A DNA stretch of 30,183 bases, taken from contig CAZAZT010000034.1 of NCBI GenBank assembly GCA_964489645.1, positions 1 through 30,183 on the forward strand. Direction: 5' to 3'. The position numbers and the translations under genes were made by a program. The stretch comes from JBEEPE01 sp964489645. GTDB lineage: Bacteria; Verrucomicrobiota; Verrucomicrobiia; Chthoniobacterales; Chthoniobacteraceae. Below are positions 15,721-23,741 of the stretch, one piece after another (the stretch's first letter is position 1; each line of letters opens with the position of its first letter). The notes under the pieces were generated by a model. It made no database searches, had not been told where the DNA came from, and saw only the letters and a program-made list of their open reading frames with translations.

Positions 15721-16832
15721 GGCGTCGGTTTGATTTGGGGGTATTGGCGGCGAACGGCCTGAGGCGAGGGTTCACGACGGGGAGTGCGGCGGCGGCGGCG
15801 GCTGGGGCGGCGTTGGGGTGTTTGGTGCGTGGGGATCGGGTTGGGGCGATGGACGTTCCGATGCCGGACGGGGAGCATTTTTTGCGGATTGCGGTTCGGG
15901 CGGTGGGATGGTGTGAGGGGGGGGGGGGGGGGGGGGGGGTGGAGAAGGACGGTGGGGATGATCCGGATCAGACGCATCGGGCGGTGATCCGTGTGGTGGT
16001 TCGACGGAATGAGGGGTGTGGGTTACGTTTTTTGCGTGGGGCGGGGGTTGGGGTGGTGACGCGGGAGGGGTTACGGGTGCGGGTTGGGGAGCCGGCGATC
16101 AATCCGGTGCCTCGGCAGATGATTGCGGCGGTGGTGGAGGCGGGGGAGGTTGGGATGGATTTTGATGTGGAGGTGGGGTGTTTAGGCGGGGAGGAGATTG
16201 CGCGGCGGACGTTCAACCCGCGGTTGGGGATTGAAGGGGGGATCTCGATTTTGGGGACGACGGGGGTGGTGGAGCCGAAGTCGATGCTGTCGTTTCGCGC
16301 CTCGATTGAGGTGTATGTGCGGGTGGCGTTGGGGGGTGGGGCGTCGGAGATCGTTTTGGCTCCGGGCAATTTGGGGCAACGGTTTGCGCGTGCGACGTTG
16401 GATTTACCGCTGCATCGGGTGGTCCAGATGAGCAACTTTGTGGGGTTTGCGTTGGATTGCGTGACGGAATGTGTTCGCGAGCGGGGCGGTGTGTTGGATC
16501 GGTTGTGGGTGGTGGGGCATCCGGGGAAGTTGTGCAAGGTTTTGGGTGGGGCTTGGGACACGCATTCGTCTGAGGGGGCTTCGGCGGTGGAGGCGCTTCG
16601 TGGGGTGGGTTTGTGGCCGCTTGGGGAGGGTGATGGATTTGTGACCGTGGAGGAGATGTTGTTCGGGATGAGCGGGTTGTCGGAGGGGGAGCGGGCGGGA
16701 TATTGGGCGCGGGTGGGTTGTCGGTTGGCGGAGTGTTTTTTGGGAAGGCTGGGAGGGGTGCGGGAGGTGCGCGTGGTGTTGTTCGGGTTGGACGGGGGGC
16801 TTTTGGGTGAGGGGTTTCATGGGGCGCGCTGA
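15717..16832 (+). CDS. cbiD: Cobalt-precorrin-5B C1-methyltransferase
   Basis: 371 residues, ATG 15717. Adds the C1 methyl group during ring contraction in anaerobic cobalamin synthesis. Signatures: LRRGFTTGSAAAAAAGAAL (family LRxGYTTGxxAAAA), KDGGDDPDQTH (family KDAGDDPDVTHG), NPVPRQMI, FNPRLGIEGGISILGTTGVV with EPKS, PGNLGQRFAR, MSNFVGFALD and VVGHPGKLCKVLGG with WDTHS. Between the N-terminal strand and VEKDGGDDPD is a run of seven Gly encoded by G23 (15917-15939), right where relatives have a short loop; the frame is kept. No other cobalamin gene and no cobalamin riboswitch are seen nearby. A one-base change in the tract would destroy the enzyme. Confidence 0.94.
   Translation: MRRRFDLGVLAANGLRRGFTTGSAAAAAAGAALGCLVRGDRVGAMDVPMPDGEHFLRIAVRAVGWCEGGGGGGGVEKDGGDDPDQTHRAVIRVVVRRNEGCGLRFLRGAGVGVVTREGLRVRVGEPAINPVPRQMIAAVVEAGEVGMDFDVEVGCLGGEEIARRTFNPRLGIEGGISILGTTGVVEPKSMLSFRASIEVYVRVALGGGASEIVLAPGNLGQRFARATLDLPLHRVVQMSNFVGFALDCVTECVRERGGVLDRLWVVGHPGKLCKVLGGAWDTHSSEGASAVEALRGVGLWPLGEGDGFVTVEEMLFGMSGLSEGERAGYWARVGCRLAECFLGRLGGVREVRVVLFGLDGGLLGEGFHGAR
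15917..15939 (+). repeat. G23 homopolymer inside cbiD
   Basis: Twenty-three consecutive Gs, flanked by 'gtgtga' and 'tggaga', encode poly-Gly in cbiD residues about 67-75. The present length keeps the frame. It is a candidate slippage site or read artefact. Confidence 0.92.
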
Positions 16833-16876
16833 AAAACAGGTTTTCTCGATGGGGTTCCTAGGCGTAGTTTCTTGGA

Positions 16877-17416
16877 ATGCGCTGGTTGAAGAGCACTGGG
16901 TTGGCTGACCGTCCTGTTTGGGTCCGGTTTGCGCAGGTGTTGGCGCTTTGGGTGTGGCTGGTGGGTGCGACTCCGGTGTTGCCGTGGGCTGCGGCGGTTT
17001 TGGGAGGGATTGATGGGCAGCATGAGGTGCGGTTGTTCCGGATGGAGACGGGGATGGCGGTGGTGTTGCACCACGGTTCGGGGCTTCAGGCGCCGGATCA
17101 TCAGCATTCGGTGGTGTCGGATCTTTTGGTGATGGTGGGGACTGTGCGCGGGGGGGATCCGGATCACGTCTTGGTATTTTCGCAGGGGGACGCTCGTCGT
17201 TCGGTTGGTGTTCCGGAGGGTTTTGCTGATCGGTTGGAGTCGGCGGTTCTGGTGCCGACGGAGCGATTTTTGAGTGTCCAAGAGGTGGTGCTGTTGGGGG
17301 TCCGTTTGGAGCGGCGGGATGTGGGAGAGGGGATGGGGGATGGGGGCGGACGGATTTTGGGAGGAACTGGCGGGATGGAGCAGGGGGGGGCTGGTTCGGT
17401 GGGTTTACGGATTTGA
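16877..17416 (+). CDS. Hypothetical exported protein preceding the efflux genes
   Basis: 179 residues, ATG 16877, 44 bases after cbiD. The N-terminus has positive charges, then a hydrophobic stretch (VRFAQVLALWVWLVGATPVL) that is a signal peptide or membrane anchor. After that come GIDGQHEVRLFRMETGMAVV, LHHGSGLQAPDHQHSVVSDL, and HVLVFSQGDARR. The two short His clusters (HHG; DHQHS) could bind metal. The C-terminal 40 residues are Gly-rich and poorly constrained. I do not recognise a family. Position just before the outer-membrane efflux and RND genes suggests an accessory, possibly metal-binding, role (inference). Confidence 0.6.
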   Translation: MRWLKSTGLADRPVWVRFAQVLALWVWLVGATPVLPWAAAVLGGIDGQHEVRLFRMETGMAVVLHHGSGLQAPDHQHSVVSDLLVMVGTVRGGDPDHVLVFSQGDARRSVGVPEGFADRLESAVLVPTERFLSVQEVVLLGVRLERRDVGEGMGDGGGRILGGTGGMEQGGAGSVGLRI

Positions 17417-17583
17417 GAAGTGCGGTGTCTGGTCACGCGCGCATCGTGCGGGTGACTGGCGGATTTGGGATGCGGGGGTGATGGGCGTGGAGCCTGTGTG
17501 GGAGGGGTGGGGGGTGGGTTCAGGGCTGCGCAGGGGAGGGGGCGGGAGAGTTCTCAAGACGAGTTTTTATAAAAAATTTATCT

Positions 17584-18894
17584 GTGTTGTTTTTGAGGTG
17601 TGGGGGGGGGGGGTTGCGGGGGGGGGGGGGGGGGGGAGGGGGCCCGAAGGCGATCGAGGTTTTTGTGGAGGAGGCGATGAAGGGGAATCCGGAGTTGAAG
17701 TTTTACGAGCAGGAGATCCGAGCTGCGCAGGGGCAGGAGTCTGCGGCTGCGGCGTGGTCTAATCCGGAGGTATCGACGAAGTTGGGGACGATGCGGGTGG
17801 AGTCATTGTCGCGGGTGAAGTCTGGTGATGGGCCGGCGTGGCAGGTTTCGGTGGCGCAGACGTTCGAGTTTCCTGGGCGTTTGGCGTTGCGGAAGGCGAT
17901 TGCGAATCGGCAGGTGGACTTGGCTCGGATCGGGTTGGAGCAGTTCCGGTCTGCTTTGGGGATGCGAGTACGTTTGTTGGCGTTCCGGTTATTGGCGGCG
18001 CAGGAGAGGGCGGAGGCTTCGCGGGTGGTATCGCAGCGGTTCCAGGATCTTCTAGCGGTTTTGGTGCAGCGGGATCCGGCGGGGGTTGCTCCGATGTTGG
18101 CGACGCGTGTGATTGAGGCGAGTTCGCTTTCGGTGGGGCGTCGTTTGGCGGAGGCGGAGCGTGAGTTGTTCAATGCGCGGGCGGAGTTGAACCAGTTACG
18201 GGGGAAGCCGGTGCGCGAGGGGGTGGAGGTGCGGCGGACGCCGATGGTTTTGCAGCCTGGGCCGACGGTGGACAAGTTGATGGGGAGTGCGCGGCAGCGG
18301 AACTTTGAGGTTCGGGCGCGGGTTGCGGAGTTGGAGCAGCAAGGGTTTCGGGTGCGTTTGAGTGAGAACGAGCGGTGGCCGGCGGTGACGGTGGCGCCGT
18401 ATGCGGATGGGCAGAAGGGGTCGGAGCGGCAGATGGAGTTCGGGTTGAATGTGAGCGTTCCGTTGCCGTTGTTGAACCGGAATCAGGGCAACATCGAGAC
18501 GAGTCGTGCGCGGCAATCGCAGGCGGAGGTGTCATTGGGGGTGGCGTTGCGGGAGACGGAGCGGAAGTTGGCGGAGGCGGCGTATTCGTATGAGTTACAG
18601 CTTGCATCGATGCAGCGTTGGCCGATGGATGCGGCGGCGCGGTTTGGTGAAGCGGCGCAGTTGGCGGATCAGCATTATCGGTTGGGGGCGGTACCGATCA
18701 GCACGTATGTGGAGTTACAGACGCAGTATTTGGATGCAGTGGATGCGATGTTGAACACGCAGTTGGATGCGATGGAGGCTCGGCAGCAGGTGGAGATGTT
18801 GGCTGGGATGACGATGGAGGGTTTGGTGGTGAAGTACCGCACGTCATTGCCGATGGTGCGTGTGAAAGGGTTGCCGGAGACGCCGGGCCGCTGA
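17584..18894 (+). CDS. CzcC/TolC-type outer-membrane efflux protein
   Basis: Drawn from GTG 17584 (436 residues), but the true start is unclear because the signal-peptide region is taken up by poly-G. The conserved part begins KAIEVFVEEAMKGNPELKFY, the usual 'L-x-x-A-x(3)-NPEL' opening of outer-membrane factors. It continues with QEIRAAQGQESAAAAWSNPE, WQVSVAQTFEFPGRLALRKA, long coiled-coil helices, and the second half RPLPLLNRNQG-like segment (VSVPLPLLNRNQGNIETSRA), QADQHYRLGAVPISTYVELQ-like ending (LADQHYRLGAVPISTYVELQ). It should form the trimeric outer-membrane channel for the RND pump encoded 27 bases downstream. N-terminal integrity is doubtful; the rest is clear. Confidence 0.85.
   Translation: MLFLRCGGGGLRGGGGGGGGPKAIEVFVEEAMKGNPELKFYEQEIRAAQGQESAAAAWSNPEVSTKLGTMRVESLSRVKSGDGPAWQVSVAQTFEFPGRLALRKAIANRQVDLARIGLEQFRSALGMRVRLLAFRLLAAQERAEASRVVSQRFQDLLAVLVQRDPAGVAPMLATRVIEASSLSVGRRLAEAERELFNARAELNQLRGKPVREGVEVRRTPMVLQPGPTVDKLMGSARQRNFEVRARVAELEQQGFRVRLSENERWPAVTVAPYADGQKGSERQMEFGLNVSVPLPLLNRNQGNIETSRARQSQAEVSLGVALRETERKLAEAAYSYELQLASMQRWPMDAAARFGEAAQLADQHYRLGAVPISTYVELQTQYLDAVDAMLNTQLDAMEARQQVEMLAGMTMEGLVVKYRTSLPMVRVKGLPETPGR
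17602..17636 (+). repeat. Paired poly-G tracts at the efflux-protein N-terminus
   Basis: G12 (17602-17613), then TTGC, then G19 (17618-17636), then A and more G. They encode Gly runs just before the conserved start of the efflux protein, where a signal-peptide cleavage region would be expected. An AT-rich patch (17564-17583) lies directly upstream. Confidence 0.9.
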
Positions 18895-18921
18895 CTGGGT
18901 GTTCAATTTTTGGGAGAAGCG

Positions 18922-21900
18922 ATGATTGAGCGAATCCTTGAGTTTTCGATGCGCCGAAGGGGGTTGGTGATGGCGTTGGCGTGTGCGTTGTTTGGAGGCG
19001 GATTGTTTGCGGTGTTCCATCTACCGGTGGATGCGGTTCCGGATCTGACGGGGATCCAGGTGCAGATCAACACGGAGGTACCGGCGTTGGCTCCGGAGGA
19101 GACGGAGCGTTCGGTGACGCGGGTGATCGAGTTGGAGATGCAGGGGTTACCTGGGTTGGAGGAGGTCCGGTCGCTGACGAAGTTCGGGTTGTCGCAGGTG
19201 ACGATGTCGTTTGCGGATGGGACGAACGTATTGCAGGCGAGGCAGTTGGTTGGGGAGAGATTGGCTTCGGTATTGGACGAGTTGCCGAAGGGATGCACGC
19301 CCAAGTTGGCTCCGATCACGACGGGGTTGGGTGAGATCTTTTATTACGCATTGAGTTGGAAGGATGGGGCGGTGGAGCAGCCGAAGGAGGTACGCGAGGC
19401 GTTGATGGTGTTGACGGACACGCAGGAGTACGTGGTGAAGCCGATGATGCGTTCGGTGCCTGGGGTGGCGGAGATCAACAGCATTGGGGGGCAGTTGCGG
19501 CAGGTGACGGTGGAACCGGATCTGGAGGCGTTGGTGTCGTCGGGATTGACGGTGGCGGATTTGGCGGATGTGGTGCGGGCGAATGTGGAGAATGCTGGGG
19601 GCGGGATTGTTGGGCGCGAGGGGCGGCAGGTGACGATTCGGGCGGTGGGGCGCGTGACATCGGCTGACGAGATCCGCGGGTTACCGGTGAAGTTCGGGTC
19701 TGGGGTTGCTCCGATCCGGGTGGGGGATGTTGCGAAGGTGACGGTGGGGGCGAAGTTCCGGACGGGGGGTGCGACGTTGAACGGGGGTGAGGCGGTGATC
19801 GGGACGGTGATGATGTTGGCAGGGGAGAATGCGCGGGTGGTGTGTCAGAGGGTGATCCCGAAGTTGGACGAGGTACGGAGCAAGTTGCCGGCGGGGTTGG
19901 AGTTGACGGTGGTCTACGATCGGCGGGACTTGGTGGAGCGGACGATCGGGACGGTGAAGCACAACCTCTTTGAGGGGGCGATATTGGTGGTGGTGGTGTT
20001 GATCGCGTTGTTGGGGAATTGGAGGGCGGCGTTGATCGTTGCTGCGGCGATCCCGCTCTCGTTCTTGTTCGCGATCACGGGGATGGTGAAGTTCGGGATC
20101 TCGGGGAACCTGATGAGTTTGGGGGCGGTGGATTTTGGACTGATCATCGATGGGGCGGTGGTGATGGTGGAGAACATCGTGTGTCAGATCGCGCATCGGC
20201 AGCATGGTTTGGGGCGAGTGTTGACCCGGGAGGAGCGGATGGACGCGGTTTTGACGGCGAGTCGGCAGGTTGGGAACCCGATGTTTTTCGGGGTCTTGAT
20301 CATCACCTTGGTGTATGTGCCGATCCTTGCGTTGACGGGCATTGAAGGGAAGATGTTCAGGCCGATGGCATTGACGGTGATGCTTGCGTTGTTCGGGGCA
20401 TTGCTTTTGGCGCTGACGTTGATGCCGGTGGCGTGTTCGTTCTTTTTGGGGGGGCGGGTGGAGGAGAAGGACAATCTGTTCATCCGGATCTCGAAATGGT
20501 TTTACGTGAGGGTATTGCGTGTGTCGTTGAGGGTGCGGTGGGTGACGGTTTTGGCGGCTGCGGGAGTGTTCATCTTTTCGGTGCGGGTCTTTTTCGGGTT
20601 GGGGGCGGAGTTTGTGCCGAAGTTGGATGAGGGGGCGATCAATGCGCTGACCTATCGTGAGGTGGGGATGAGTTTGGAGGAGTCGTTGGCGCAGCAGGTC
20701 CGTGTGGAGCGATTGATCCGTGAGCGGTTTCCGCAAGTGACGATGGTGTTCAGTCGGTTTGGGACGAGTGAGGTTGCGACGGATCCGATGCCTGCGAGTG
20801 AGGGGGACATGTACATCTTTTATCGGCCGGTAGCGGAGTGGCCGAAGGGGGAGGGGATGCCGACGGATAAGGCGGGTTTGGCGGAGGGGATTGAGAAGGT
20901 GGTGAAGGAGGCATATCCGCGGACGAACCTGGAGTTTTCGCAACCGATTGAGGCGCGGTTCAACGAGATGTTGGAGGGGAGCAAGAGCGAGTTATCGGTG
21001 AAGGTGTTCGGGGATGATTTTGATGTTCTGGAACGGCTTGCGGCTTCGGTGCGCGACGTGATCAAGGAGGTTCCTGGCGGGGATTCGGAGTTGGAGGTTG
21101 ATGGGCGGACGTCGACGTTGTTGCTTCAGGTGCGGCGGGATGAGTTGATCCGGAGGAACATACCGAGTGCGGAGGTGAACCGGGCGGTATCGGCGGCGTT
21201 GGCGGGGGATGGGGTGGGGTATCTTTTTGAGGGGGTGCGTCGTCGGGAGATCGTGGTGCGGTTGAAGGATGGGGAGCGTGCGGATGTGGAGACGATCAAG
21301 GCGTTACCGGTGCGTGTGGGTGAGGCTGGGTTGATGCGGTTGGGTCAGCTTGTGGATGTTTCGACGGTGGAGACGGTGGAGCCGATCCGGCATGAGTCGG
21401 GGCGTCGGAAGATGGGGTTGATCGTGAATGTGGAGGGTCGTGATATGGAGGGGTTTGTGCATGAGGCGATTGCGCGGATCCGGGAGAAGGTGAGTTTTCC
21501 GGATGGGTACGATTTCGAGTTCGGGGGGACTTTCAAGAATCTGGAGGAGGCGCGAGAGCGTTTGGCGATTGTGGTGCCGACGGCGTTGGTTTTGATCCTT
21601 GTGTTGATCTATCTGGCGTTCAGGAGTTTGAGGCAGACCTTTATCATCGCGACGGGGATACCGCTTGCGTTATCGGGCGGGATCCTGGGTTTGGCGGTGC
21701 GTGGGCAACCGTTCAGCATCAGTGCTGCGGTGGGGTTCATCGCGTTGAGTGGGGTGGCGGTGTTGAACGGGTTGGTGATGATCACGTACTTCAACCAGAT
21801 CCGTCAGACGGGGGTGCCGGTATCGGAGGCGGTGTTGAGCGGGGCGTTATCGCGGTTGCGACCGGTTTTGATGACGGCGCTTGTGGCGGCGTTGGGTTTC

Positions 21901-22077
21901 ATCCCGATGGCGGTGGCGACGGGTGCTGGGGCGGAGGTGCAGCGACCGTTGGCGACGGTGGTGATTGGTGGGATTTTGAGTTCGACGTTTTTGACGTTGG
22001 TATTGTTGCCGGTGCTTTATGCGTGGTTTGAGCGAGATGATAAAGAGGGTGCGGCGGGTGCGGCGGGGGTGGCGTGA
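18922..22077 (+). CDS. Heavy-metal RND efflux pump, CzcA type
   Basis: 1051 residues from ATG 18922, with GGGAG five bases upstream; TTG 18910 is less likely. Inner-membrane proton-driven transporter with about 12 membrane helices and two periplasmic loops. HME-RND markers: LPVDAVPDLTGIQVQINTEV, LGEIFYYAL, DTQEYVVKPMMRSVPGVAEI, and the TM4 motif DFGLIIDGAVVMVENI with D404, D410 and E417, which correspond to D402, D408 and E415 of Cupriavidus CzcA. This acidic triad points to Zn/Co/Cd/Ni-type export; Cu/Ag pumps have a different TM4. The C-terminal helices (FIPMAVATGAGAEVQRPLAT) are intact. No periplasmic fusion protein (CzcB type) is encoded in the run. Confidence 0.95.
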   Translation: MIERILEFSMRRRGLVMALACALFGGGLFAVFHLPVDAVPDLTGIQVQINTEVPALAPEETERSVTRVIELEMQGLPGLEEVRSLTKFGLSQVTMSFADGTNVLQARQLVGERLASVLDELPKGCTPKLAPITTGLGEIFYYALSWKDGAVEQPKEVREALMVLTDTQEYVVKPMMRSVPGVAEINSIGGQLRQVTVEPDLEALVSSGLTVADLADVVRANVENAGGGIVGREGRQVTIRAVGRVTSADEIRGLPVKFGSGVAPIRVGDVAKVTVGAKFRTGGATLNGGEAVIGTVMMLAGENARVVCQRVIPKLDEVRSKLPAGLELTVVYDRRDLVERTIGTVKHNLFEGAILVVVVLIALLGNWRAALIVAAAIPLSFLFAITGMVKFGISGNLMSLGAVDFGLIIDGAVVMVENIVCQIAHRQHGLGRVLTREERMDAVLTASRQVGNPMFFGVLIITLVYVPILALTGIEGKMFRPMALTVMLALFGALLLALTLMPVACSFFLGGRVEEKDNLFIRISKWFYVRVLRVSLRVRWVTVLAAAGVFIFSVRVFFGLGAEFVPKLDEGAINALTYREVGMSLEESLAQQVRVERLIRERFPQVTMVFSRFGTSEVATDPMPASEGDMYIFYRPVAEWPKGEGMPTDKAGLAEGIEKVVKEAYPRTNLEFSQPIEARFNEMLEGSKSELSVKVFGDDFDVLERLAASVRDVIKEVPGGDSELEVDGRTSTLLLQVRRDELIRRNIPSAEVNRAVSAALAGDGVGYLFEGVRRREIVVRLKDGERADVETIKALPVRVGEAGLMRLGQLVDVSTVETVEPIRHESGRRKMGLIVNVEGRDMEGFVHEAIARIREKVSFPDGYDFEFGGTFKNLEEARERLAIVVPTALVLILVLIYLAFRSLRQTFIIATGIPLALSGGILGLAVRGQPFSISAAVGFIALSGVAVLNGLVMITYFNQIRQTGVPVSEAVLSGALSRLRPVLMTALVAALGFIPMAVATGAGAEVQRPLATVVIGGILSSTFLTLVLLPVLYAWFERDDKEGAAGAAGVA

Positions 22078-22097
22078 CGGATGCTTTTAGGGGGTGC

Positions 22098-22766
22098 ATG
22101 AGTTCTCCCGCGTTTTCCCGTCGTCGTTTTGTCGCTGTTTCTTTGGGCACGGTTTTGGGGGTACCGCTGATGGGGGCTGAGGGGAAGAAGCGTGCTGAGG
22201 TGAAGTGGGGGGAATGGGAGAGTTGGTTTGATGGTAAGACGATGAAAGGGTGGAAGCAGACGGAGTATGCGGCGGGAGGGGATGTGAAGGTGGAGGACGG
22301 CGGGATCCACATCACGATGGGGGAGGAGTTGAGTGGGGTTTCGCGGGTTGGGGAGGTGCCGCGCGAGGGGTATGAGTTGGAGGTGGAGGTGATGCGCAAG
22401 GCGGGCGCGGATTTTCCGTGTGGCTTGACGTTTCCGGTGGGGAAGGAGTGTGTGACTTTTGTGGTGGGGGGATGGGGTGGGGGAGTGGTGGGGTTATCGA
22501 GCATCAACGATCAGGATGCGTCGGGTAACGAGACGACGAAGTTCGAGCCGATCAAGGACAACGTGTGGTACACGGTGAAGGTGCGTGTGGTGCCGGATGA
22601 GGTGGCGGGTTTCTTGAACGGGAAGGAGATGTTCTCGTTCGATCCTCGGGGCAAGAAGTTGTCGATGCGGCGTGGGGAGATCGAGTTATGCATGCCGGTG
22701 GGGATCGCGACATTCCGCACGGAGTCGCTGGTGCGAGCGGTACGTGTTCGGCGGGTGGCGAAGTAG
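22098..22766 (+). CDS. Exported 3-keto-disaccharide hydrolase (DUF1080) family protein
   Basis: 222 residues from ATG 22098 (MSSPAFSRRRFVAVSLGTVL), a twin-arginine signal (SRRRFVAVSLG). The domain is a laminin-G-like jelly roll: WESWFDGKTMKGWKQTEYAA, KVEDGGIHITMG, GYELEVEVMRKAGADFPCGL, DNVWYTVKVRVVPDEVAGFL and a closing strand FRTESLVRAVRVRRV. The family contains 3-keto-disaccharide hydrolases and many uncharacterised PVC proteins. It follows the RND gene by 20 bases on the same strand but has no obvious link to metal export; it may be read through. Alternative upstream start GTG 22074 would overlap the RND gene by four bases and add eight residues ahead of the signal. Confidence 0.85.
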   Translation: MSSPAFSRRRFVAVSLGTVLGVPLMGAEGKKRAEVKWGEWESWFDGKTMKGWKQTEYAAGGDVKVEDGGIHITMGEELSGVSRVGEVPREGYELEVEVMRKAGADFPCGLTFPVGKECVTFVVGGWGGGVVGLSSINDQDASGNETTKFEPIKDNVWYTVKVRVVPDEVAGFLNGKEMFSFDPRGKKLSMRRGEIELCMPVGIATFRTESLVRAVRVRRVAK

Positions 22767-22795
22767 GGCGGCGAGGGGGGGGCGTCGTTTTCGGC

Positions 22796-23686
22796 TCAGG
22801 TGGAGCTGCCGATGACGATTGCGGCGAGCATGATGAGGGAGGCGATGAGGCGGATGGGGAGGTGTGCATTTCCGGACTCTGCTTCATGGAGTTTCAGGTG
22901 GGCGCCGAAAGCCCAGATGATGATGACGCTGATGAGGCCGCGAGAGCTGTAGAGGATGTTGGTGAGGGTTGCGCCTGAGACCTCGACGATGCTGTAGGCG
23001 ACGAGCACGATTTGACCGCCGAGGACGAGGGAGAGGGCGGCCATGGAGGGGAGGAATGACTGTTTGACGTTGGTCGGGATGGGTTCGAGGAATCGGAGGA
23101 GGGGGAGGGAGAGGAGGGCCATGATCGAGAAGACGAGGACGGAGAATCGCCAGACGTCGAGGTTACGGCTCCATTGTTCGTAGAAGATGTCGGTGAGAGA
23201 GAAGGCGAGGGCGGCGAGGGTTCCCCAGGAGATGCTTGAGTGGAGTCTTTTGCGGTCGAGGGGTTTGCCGATGCTGAGGAGAGCGGTTGCGGCGGTTGCG
23301 AGGAGGGCTGCGATCCAGAGTTTGAGGCGGATGGGTTGGTGGAAAAGGGCGGCGGCGAGTGCGGCGACGAGGATGACTTTTGAGCCGAGGAGGGGGGTGA
23401 CGGCGGAGACGTCGCCTCGATCCATGGCGAGGAAGAGGGCGACTTGGCCGAGGAGGAAGGAGAGGGCGGTGACGGTGGGTTGCCAGAGGAGCGCTACGTC
23501 CGGTTGTGCATGACCGACGAACCAGAGGGGCAGGATGGCGATGGCTTGGCCGACGTTGGTGGCAAAGGTGAGTCGCCATGGGCCTATCCCATTTTGAGCC
23601 AGGCGTTTGTAGGCGATGGCGATCAGGGAGTAGATGGAAGCGCCGAGGAGGGGGAGGCCGATTTTCGCGAGGGGTGAGTGTGGCAT
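22796..23686 (-). CDS. EamA/DMT-superfamily transporter
   Basis: 296 residues from ATG 23686, about ten hydrophobic helices in two halves, as expected for EamA-type drug/metabolite transporters. First half: LPLLGASIYSLIAIAYKRLA, VGQAIAILPLWFVG, FLLGQVALFLAMDRGDVSAV then TPLLGSKVILVAALAAALF; second half: ISWGTLAALAFSLTDIFYEQ, LVLGGQIVLVAYSIVEVSGA and LTNILYSSRGLISVIIIWAF. The pattern A-x(3)-G-D-x(2)-x-V-x-P-L is that of EamA repeats. Substrate unknown; possibly metabolite export. It is convergent with the DUF1080 gene (29 bases between ends) and divergent from htpG. Confidence 0.9.
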   Translation of the reverse strand: MPHSPLAKIGLPLLGASIYSLIAIAYKRLAQNGIGPWRLTFATNVGQAIAILPLWFVGHAQPDVALLWQPTVTALSFLLGQVALFLAMDRGDVSAVTPLLGSKVILVAALAAALFHQPIRLKLWIAALLATAATALLSIGKPLDRKRLHSSISWGTLAALAFSLTDIFYEQWSRNLDVWRFSVLVFSIMALLSLPLLRFLEPIPTNVKQSFLPSMAALSLVLGGQIVLVAYSIVEVSGATLTNILYSSRGLISVIIIWAFGAHLKLHEAESGNAHLPIRLIASLIMLAAIVIGSST

Positions 23687-23704
23687 TTGTTCCGGAAAGG
23701 GGGG

Positions 23705-23732
23705 CTGTCAGGCGTCGAAATCGGTGTATAGT
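23705..23732 (+). promoter_or_regulatory. Candidate htpG promoter
   Basis: CTGTCA (23705-23710, four of six to TTGACA), 16-base spacer, TATAGT (23727-23732, five of six to TATAAT). A transcript starting about seven bases after the -10 would begin around 23739, only three bases before the start codon, and no Shine-Dalgarno is seen. Confidence 0.42.
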
Positions 23733-23741
23733 CGTCGGTCT

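Noticed and set aside
16830..16850. GAAAA...TTTTC hairpin after cbiD as a terminator
   Set aside because: Only a five-base AT stem with no T-run; too weak.
19681..20943. 420-codon - strand ORF opposite the RND pump
   Set aside because: Arg/His/Pro-rich shadow typical of antisense frames in GC-rich genes.
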